Both the position numbers and the translations under genes were made by a program. A DNA stretch of 64,000 nt, taken from the NCBI RefSeq assembly GCF_037042905.1, contig NC_087247.1, positions 61,465,920 to 61,529,919 on the forward strand, in the 5' to 3' direction. Numbering within the stretch: position 1 is the stretch's first letter; each line of letters opens with the position of its first letter. This DNA comes from Lytechinus pictus. Taxonomy: Eukaryota; Echinodermata; Echinoidea; Temnopleuroida; Toxopneustidae. Under the pieces are notes generated by a model. The model did no database searches. It was given only the letters and a program-made list of their open reading frames with translations, and had not been told where the DNA came from. Shown in pieces: positions 56,501 through 64,000 of this stretch.

Positions 56501-58680
56501 GGTATTATGAGGGTGGATTTGATCTTTCACGTCATAATGATTGAAATGTGAACGGGGCAAAAGTTTCAATAGAAAAATGAAAAAGGGCAAAAGTTATCCT
56601 TCCATCTCTAAAAAAAATATATTGTATACGGGAAAAGAACTGTGGCAGTGCCATTTATCTAAATATGTGTAGCAGAGATGATAAAAACAGATTAAAACCT
56701 TTCGGAAAAAGCAGATAGCACCGAAACTTACCTAATTTTCGTGATCTATAGGGGATTAGAAACCCTCTCGGCAATAGGCCTATATCATCTACTGTTGAAA
56801 TGAAGATATAATCCAGAGGAGTATAGGAGAATAACGGGATACATCCTTTGGAAATGGCAGCCAAGAAAATGATTACCAATATGATGATATAACTACTGAT
56901 ATTGCTTACTCCAATGCAAAAGGGACGTTTAACCCGTTAGAGAATGAACAATCCTGCTATTTTCCATTGACAACAGCTGGCATAATTCCAATCACTTTAT
57001 CAATATCTCGAGATCAGTGGGAAAATGGAAATATTATTTAAGTGCATCCTTCCAGTTTAAGAATATAGGTCCATTTGGTGTTTGTCTATTGATTAGAATA
57101 GCTCGTTCTCGCATGAATGATCATTTACATCTGGACATAAACAAATACATAGGTTAATCAGGCATGGCCTGCTAATTAAAATGTGTTGACATTTAGATTA
57201 GACAAGAATATTAAATACTGCAGTTTTCATACATTCTTGGTGCATATCAAAGATAACATCCAATTCGTAGTTCAAGAAGACAAATATTCTTGATAATATA
57301 GTGGATGATTGGGCCTCTGTTTTACTATTATACTTGTTCTTCACTTGTCGTTTTTCTTCCAACTGTACACATATACGTAAAGTATATTCACATCGGCATT
57401 ACATACTACGGCATTAAGTATGCTTAGTAAATCCTTCCAGTTAGCCAAATGGTGGTATAGGAACTTACACATAGAAAAGTGCTTTGATCTATCAAGAAAC
57501 CTTCTCTACGTAAGACGATGATTTTTCTTCCGAGACATGACACAACTAATCCCTCAATTACCCGAACAAAAAACTTGTTGAGATTGGTCGGGATGTCCCT
57601 CTAACAGGGTCTAATATGATGATGACTATCTTTGGATGATGGTTCTGAGTTCCCAATATCAATGCTGACCTTTTCCAAAAAGGAGCTGCAAAGATTCTAT
57701 AACGTTCCCGCCTCAACTAGAGGGTAAACATAATTCTGTACACTCCGTGAAAAAAAGGGGGAGAAACATCCGCTTTTTCAATTACAGGCGTCCGAATCCA
57801 CCAGCAAGTACACCAGATGAAGGTTAGGTTCCAATACGGAATACAGCATAATACCCAATAATCATCCAAATGTCCTCTTTCATAAATAAACTTGTTTTCT
57901 TTCCTAGTCTAATATAAATTTTGTGCAGTTCAATTGAAGTCTAAATCATACGGACGACTTCGATGAACATGTCTCGACATAACTGGAAGGAACATATATT
58001 TCAGTTTATACCTGTCCAACATTCCATCACCAAGATCGTTGGCGAAATTTTCAATCATATTTTCATGCTCACATTTTTCAATAAATATAATCGACAGTTT
58101 TTCACAATGACCTTCTCTGAGTTATGTTCAGTTCGAAAAATAAATTCCTTAGATTATCTTTGATGAAGAGCAGAAATTTTTCATTCCTGCATGTTTTCAG
58201 GCACTGTCTGTGCAACATAGTTTAAAAAGGGAAAAATTACTTATTCTCCTGAAAGAAATTCAGATGATTATTCGATAATTGATTTTTAACAGCACATTTT
58301 TTTGTTGAGGGGGGAGGGGTGTCGTTGGCTTAACGTTATCTCATGCAGACGCATCTTCTGGCGCTTTGCTTTTTTTTCTTCTTATTCCCATTACCTTAAC
58401 GATTATCATTTATACTTCCATTTTAAACATCGCATTTATTTTGAGAATTCGCTACATGAATTGAAAAATAGTCATGGTGAGTTAATTTTCCAATATCGAG
58501 CATTGATGTCATTCTCTAATAAACCTGGCGTGTATGTGAATGAAAGTAGTAAAAAGCGTAGGCACCACAATAGCTTCTTTGATGGAAAGGATAAATTCTG
58601 TAAGCTAAAATAAACTGTGTGTTGATAATATATTCCATTAATTATTATGGTTGACAGGCGTGGAAGGATGAGTGAAAGGG
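53516..58680. other. AT-rich intergenic stretch, little recognisable
   Basis: Contains a purine-rich GGGAGAGAGAGG tract near 55430-55660. At about 56069-56263 both strands are open and GC is higher than around it (plus MRRAVDRDRFKTSSKLERTS, minus TRTCPFQFAASFETVTIDRS). I could not support a gene on either strand. Confidence 0.5.
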
Positions 58681-58689
58681 GGATTTAGA

Positions 58690-58765
58690 ATATAAATAAT
58701 AATAATTTAGTCTTATATAGCGCTTTTCATGATATCTATATCAAAGCGCTTTACAATGTAGAAAT
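58690..58765. repeat. dispersed repeat end (TATATAGCGCTTTTC family)
   Basis: TTATATAGCGCTTTTCATG and CAAAGCGCTTTACAATG form a short inverted pair. A related copy lies at about 36163-36235. Confidence 0.5.
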
Positions 58766-59602
58766 ATAAAAAACAAAAGTGAATTAGAAATAATATAACC
58801 CCAAAAAAATTCAAGATATCAAGGACACTGTAAATGGGGCTATGTTGAATATGCTTTCTTCATGAGATACGTAGACATCCTAGGTAGATAGAAGACATCC
58901 TTAGTAAGATATTAAGATCGTTAGGTAATAATTTGGGATTACCAGTCGATATTATATTTAATTTAAAAAAATCCATAATCTTGTCATATCTCAGGGACTT
59001 TTGGTGTACTTAGAGTATGTGCATGTGTGGTTTTAAATTTTGTGTGTGTGTGTGCAAGTTGGGAGGGTGGGTGTATTGCTTTTAAGTGATAATTGGGTAC
59101 AAATGAAAATCCTTTAGAACATTGGTTTCTAGTGCTCCGTAAGGATTCACGTGAATATGTGTGTGTTTAGGCGCACAATGTAAGCGTGGATGTGCGTGAA
59201 TAGGGTGAGTGGCAGTGGCGTATAGTAGTTTCAGATGTAGACCAAACAGAGCAACAAATCACAAAGCAAAGTTTTTCATTCGGTTATGCTTTAATAGACA
59301 AGAAACGAAAGAATTAATTGCAGTTCTTTATTATGTGCATATGACAGTGTTATTTGCTTTGTGTATATTGGGAGGGTGTGTGCGTATGTATATGGAGATA
59401 TAGCCATAACTATGGCGATATATCCATGAATAACTGGTTACAATTTCATTTTCAATATTCGACAAGCGTAGAAATGCCTTTTGCTCATTGGGATCTTTTA
59501 GAATTTTAGACATTTCATTAACAAATATATATCGCTTTCACACGTTGCACGATTCCTCTTAGTATGAAATCGTTTTCCGATGTTACACCACCCCATTAGA
59601 GT

Positions 59603-59633
<31 letters not shown>

Positions 59634-59863
59634 GGAGGAGAAAATGTACTATAATGTTAACACTGCGTCGTTGCGACGATTCAGCGAGAAACTCGATGAC
59701 GCGGCAGTTTAAGAAATTCACACTTTGTTATTTTTATCCCGAGTTGCCTAGAAAAACCTTTTTTCTTACATTTTGGCCTATACATGGAGTGAATTATTAT
59801 TTCATTGAAGGGACTATGTTCAAGTTAAAAATATTCCTCAATTTACAAAGCCTGTTGTTAGTG

Positions 59864-60033
59864 CTAAGTCATTCTAGTTCTCTTTTCATACTTGCCTTCG
59901 TGAAATGGATGGACATCTTCTTCATAAAGCTCATCCTGATTGAGATTCGGCCTTCTGTTCTGTATTGACTTCGTATCACTGAGATCAAACTCATTACTTA
60001 AGGCTCTCAGCAACCGGAGGTTTTTAGCTATAT
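59864..60033 (-). CDS. exon of an unidentified minus-strand gene
   Basis: On the minus strand CCCGTTTTCTTTTTCAG precedes a frame that begins with two codon-completing bases: I-A-K-N-L-R-L-L-R-A-L-S-N-E-F, then DLSDTKSIQNRRPNLNQDEL, then YEEDVHPFHE. The composition is protein-like and the acceptor excellent. Two ends are possible. One is a GC donor, GAAG/GCAAGT, at 59896, making a 138-nt exon with phase-1 introns on both sides. The other is read-through to TAG at 59864-59866 (G-K-Y-E-K-R-T-R-M-T). I do not recognise the family. The basic pair in an acidic context would fit a peptide precursor or a disordered tail equally. Confidence 0.42.
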
Positions 60034-60039
60034 CTGAAA

Positions 60040-61350
60040 AAGAAAACGGGTGTTTATTTAGACAAAAACGAATAGAAGTGGTTGTTTAATATTTTATAAT
60101 GAAAGTTTGACGATTTATTTGCAGTACAACGAACATAAAAGAATACCAATTAGCAAATGCGTATTTTATTCATAGAAGATTATTTAGATGAAGGATTTGG
60201 TCGGTATGATTTCAAAGTAATTAGTAAGGTTTCAGAAATACACTTAATGAGAAAGGCAACAAGAACCGTATGTACAGGGGTACCATAATTGCGTTTTAAG
60301 GAAAGCAAAAAAATCACATTTCCATTTTCAGACTTTATATATGAATCTGTAAACGTTTCTCTGGTTGATAGTATTTCACAAAAACTAATTATGCTTTAAT
60401 TATCAAAGGTCCTCGAAAAATAACGGGATTGCAAAATCGAGTAGTCTGATTTTTTGGAAGAGGTCCTTTTTTTGTTGCTTTTCCTTATCAATCAAAGAAG
60501 CAGCATAAATGAAGTTCTGTTTATGACCCCCCTTTCCAACTATAGGTTTCGACGCGAGCTAGTAAAAGAAGTGGTTTACATGGTTATATCTATACCATAC
60601 ATTTTTTTTGCTATCAGAAAAAAAAATCGAGGAGGATGCACAATCGAAATCTGAGCCATCTGGCTAACAGCAGACAAGAAAACTCAACAGGATGGTTATT
60701 CTCTTAACACTATAAATAAGTATCACATAATCATATTTCCCCTTTTTTAATCTGTCTCTTGGCCTATTTGAGTATGCTTCATATAAGGTTGGGATCTAGA
60801 TGCCCTAACTCAAAGTGTAGCAACTGATCATGAGTTTTTACGATTGATTGTACGAATAATTTATACGATCAATTGTAAAAATCAATCCTACAAACATTGT
60901 TAAGCTCTGTCTTATTGGGTGCTGTTGCAGCTGCGAGTCATCTATTCGTTTGAAGTCAACCGACGTAAATGATTTTTGATATGAACTTGATCTCAGACCA
61001 AATAAAGAAATGTCCCAAACATGGAAGGAGTAAATGAAAATAAACTAGTTTATAAGAACACATTTCTTCTTGGTCGAATCTTAAACAAAATGTCTCGATT
61101 TGACAGAAAATTACGAGGTCACTGTCAAACTATAGGCATATATATATATAGAGAGAGAGTGCGTCCCAGAAAAAAGAGAAACCGTGATTCAGTGGGATTT
61201 TTCCTATCATGATCATAATATCACTTCATCATGTTCATGAGATGTACATTTGAAGCCAATCTCAAAGTTCATAATGCACGCATGACTGAGTTAGAACAAT
61301 AAAAAGAGGTGCTAGTAAATTTTCATTTACACAAGAAAATCACGATTTTA
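60040..61350. other. AT-rich stretch without assignable genes
   Basis: Only short ORFs. A small palindrome (CGATTGATTGTACG / ATACGATCAATTG) lies near 60840-60890. The upstream exons of the minus-strand candidate are not recognisable here. Confidence 0.5.
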
Positions 61351-61359
61351 AGGACGTTC

Positions 61360-63760
61360 CACAGTTAAAATGAAGTCCATGTCATTTTCACCAAATTTTG
61401 CAGAGAGTTACTTTGGTATCTATGCATTATTAAAATGCAAAAGATAATATAGGGTCATGTGCTTATTTTTTTTCTACGGGTCTTCAAAGTCGCCGTATTT
61501 GAATGATATGAAATGTTGCGCAATCAAGAGAATTATGCCTCTCTTAGACCTCACGAATTCACCAAATGAGTTTAAGTCATCTTTACTCAGTGGATAACGC
61601 ATCAAACTTCATCAAACTTTCAGAATATGTAACTAAGTAGATACCAAAGTAAGAGAAAGTATTTTAATTGGTAAAACTATATCTATTTGGAGTCAGCAGC
61701 GCCCTCATTTGGCAAAAATGGTGCAAAAACTCGGAAAAAACAGATCTTCAAAGACGTGAATCTATTAAAAAATTAAAAAAGTATTTTGTAAGCTGCACTT
61801 TTTTCAAAATCCATGTCATTTTCATCAAATTCGGCTAAATTGTAGAGGAATGCATATCGAAGGTGTAGGGAAGTTAAAAATATAGGGTCCATGTGCTTGT
61901 TTTTTAATTATGAGTGTCCAAAGTGATGCGAGTTGGCTTGAAATCCTCCTAAAGTGCGCCGAAAACGTGCAAAAGTCTAGTAATACCGTTTAAAATACGA
62001 ATGGTCCCGTATTTCGCTCCCAAACATTCAAAATCCATGTCATTTTCATCATACTCTCAAAATTTGTAGAGGAATATATTCTAAAGCCGTTAAAATATCA
62101 AAAATATAGGGTCCATGTGCTCGTTTTTTAGTTATCAGGGTCCAAACTGTTGCGACTTGGCTTGAAAATCGCCTAAAGTGCGCCGAATTCGCCGAAAACG
62201 TGCAAAAGTCTAATAATACTGTCTAAAATGCGAATGGTTCCCGAATTTCGCTCCCAAACATTCAAAATCCATGTCATTTTCATCATACTCTCTGAATTTG
62301 TAGAGGAATATATTCTAAAGCCGTTAAAATATAAAAAATATAGAGTCCATGTGCTCGTTTTTTAACTATGAGTGTCCAAAGTGATGCGAGTTGGCTTGAA
62401 AATCGCCTAAAATGCGCCGCCGAAAACGTGCAAAAGTCTGATAATACCGTCTTAAATGCGAATGGTTCCCGTATTTCGCTACCAAACATTCAAAATCCAT
62501 GTCATTTTCATCATACTCTCTGAATTTGTAGAGGAATATATTCTAAAGCCGTTAAAATATAAAAAATATAGAGTCCATGTGCTCGTTTTTTAACTATGAG
62601 TGTCCAAAGTGATGCGAGTTGGCTTGAAATCCTCCTAAAGTGCGCCGAAAACGTGCAAAAGTCTAGTAATACCGTCTAAAATGCGAATGGTCCCGTATTT
62701 CGCTCCCAAACATTCAAAATTCATGTCATTTTCATCATACTCTCAAAATTTGTAGAGGAATATATTCTAAAGCCGTTAAAATATTAAAAATATAGGGTCC
62801 ATGTGCTCGTTTTTTAGTTATCAGGGTCCAAACTGTTGCGACTTGGCTTGAAAATCGCCTAAAGTGCGCCGAATTCGCCGAAAACGTGCAAAAGTCTAAT
62901 AATAATGTCTAAAATGCGAATGGTTCCCTATTTCGCTCCCAAACATTCAAAATCTATGTCATTTTCATCATACTCTCTGAATTTGTAGAGGAATATATTT
63001 TAAAGCCGTTAAAACATAAAAAATATAGAGTCCATGTGCTCGTTTTTTAGTTATCAGTGTCCAAACTGTTGCGAGTTGGCTTGAAAATCGCCTAAATGAG
63101 CCGGAAACGTGCAAAAGTCTAATAATGCCGTCTAAAATACGAATGGTTCCGTAGTTCTGCTCCCAAACATTCAAAATCCATGTCATTTTCATCATACTCT
63201 CTATATTTGTAGAGGAATATATTCTGAAGACGTTGAAATATTAAAAATATGGGGTCCATGTGCTCGTTTTTAAACTATCAGTGTCCAAAATGTTGCGAGC
63301 TGGCTTGAAACGGCCCAAAATGCGCCGAAATTAAGTAAAAGTCTGATAATACCGTCCAAAATGTCTAAAATACAAATGGTTCCGTAGTTCCGCTCCCAAA
63401 CATTCAAAATCCATGTCATTTTCATCATACTCTCTAGATTTGTAGAGGAATATATTCTGAAGAAGTTAAGACATTTAAACTATGGGGTCCATGTGCTCGT
63501 TTTCAAATTATCAGTGTCCAAAATATTGCGAGTTGGCTTGAAACAGCCCAAAATGCGCTAAAACAAGCAAAAGTCGGTTGATATTCCGTCTAAAATGCGA
63601 GTAGTTCCGCAGTCTTGCTTCCAAACATTGAAAATCCATGTCATTTTCATCATACTTTGCACAAAGATACTTTAGCACCTGAATATTCCAAATATACAAA
63701 AATTAACATGGGTCCATGTGCTTGATTTTTTGCTATAGAGCTTCAAAGTTAACCCAAAAT
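61360..63760. repeat. satellite-like tandem array, about 230-bp units, nine or more copies
   Basis: The marker CCATGTCATTTTCATCA occurs at 61811, 62035, 62269, 62497, 62721, 62954, 63178, 63411 and 63636 (some with one change), plus a diverged copy at 61377. Spacing mostly alternates near 224 and 233, suggesting a dimeric unit of about 457 bp. Units also share TTTGTAGAGGAATATATTC, GGTCCATGTGCTCGTTTTT and GAGTTGGCTTGAAA. Divergence increases toward both edges. Minus-strand ORFs in it are repeat artefacts. Confidence 0.93.
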
Positions 63761-64000
63761 GGATGATGTTAATAAGAATTTTATCGTGCATCCAAAAGTA
63801 TTTGGCATATTTAGACCTCACGAGATCACAACAATGAGTTTAAAGATATATTACTCAGTCAAAATCCGTGATGATTTCATCAAATTTTGTAATATGATTA
63901 ATAATTGTAACCGTAAAATGAATAATTTATTTATATTGCTGTCAATTGTTTGCTTATTAAAGTCTAACAACACTCTCAGTTCTCAGAAATTGCGGGAAAG

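Noticed and set aside
57480..57625. Minus-strand open segment with AG and GTAAGT borders (R-D-I-P-T-N-L-N-K-F)
   Set aside because: The acceptor lacks a pyrimidine tract, an in-frame stop lies at its edge, and nothing links it to the other minus-strand candidates.
62283..63699. Minus-strand ORFs of similar sequence (RRFSSQLA motif)
   Set aside because: They are frames within the 230-bp satellite; units differ by length changes that break the frame between copies.

Overview
The window is eukaryotic, AT-rich, intron-rich genomic DNA. It is most likely from an echinoderm, probably a sea urchin. The coding content is a deuterostome-like talin, and the intronic and flanking repeats (short foldback elements, GGTCAAGGTCA-type tandem repeats, a hAT-type element beginning CAGTGGCGTA) are of kinds I associate with sea urchin genomes. 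The species call is inference; the talin call is strong.

Positions 226-39328 (+ strand) hold the 3' part of one talin gene. It has 18 coding exons, every one bounded by AG and GT and all joining in a single frame (2659 nt including the stop, about 885 residues). By alignment from memory to human talin-1 this is roughly residues 1657 to the C-terminus: rod bundles R9, R10, R11, R12 and R13 (the I/LWEQ or THATCH actin-binding site) and the dimerisation helix. The FERM head and R1-R8 lie upstream of the window. Intron sizes are very uneven: about 6.7 kb before exon 7 and 17.9 kb before exon 16.

The large introns appear to hold extra coding sequence. (1) Two in-phase microexon candidates (33 and 21 nt) would lengthen a loop in the middle of R10. 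(2) At 10184-10324 there is an ATG-initiated reading frame of 47 codons with a hydrophobic helix. It ends exactly at a GTAAGA donor in phase 0, and the next talin exon also starts in phase 0. This looks like an alternative first exon for a short, membrane-anchored, C-terminal talin. (3) A 63-nt in-phase cassette candidate (21187-21249) would insert 21 residues between the regulatory upstream helix and the core of R13. (4) A weaker 69-nt candidate lies before the last exon. Together they suggest that isoforms of the integrin/actin linker are made at R10 and R13. No transcript evidence was available to me.

From 39329 to about 42.8 kb is the talin 3' UTR. It carries a 12-copy, 28-bp minisatellite whose every unit encodes a short hairpin.

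From about 43 kb to the end is mostly repeat and intergenic DNA. There are two possible exons of an unidentified minus-strand gene (59.9-60.0 kb and 46.4 kb), a TTAA-flanked foldback element at 46.8-47.4 kb, and a 2.0-kb hAT-type element at 48.7-50.7 kb with a perfect 8-bp target duplication and an internal GGCGCC-rich higher-order array. A duplicated segment at 52.5-53.5 kb has a foldback element inserted in one copy, and a roughly 230-bp satellite occupies 61.4-63.8 kb. The talin introns also hold many foldback elements and a field of ten copies of a 16-bp motif, GGTAACTGACRTTACA.
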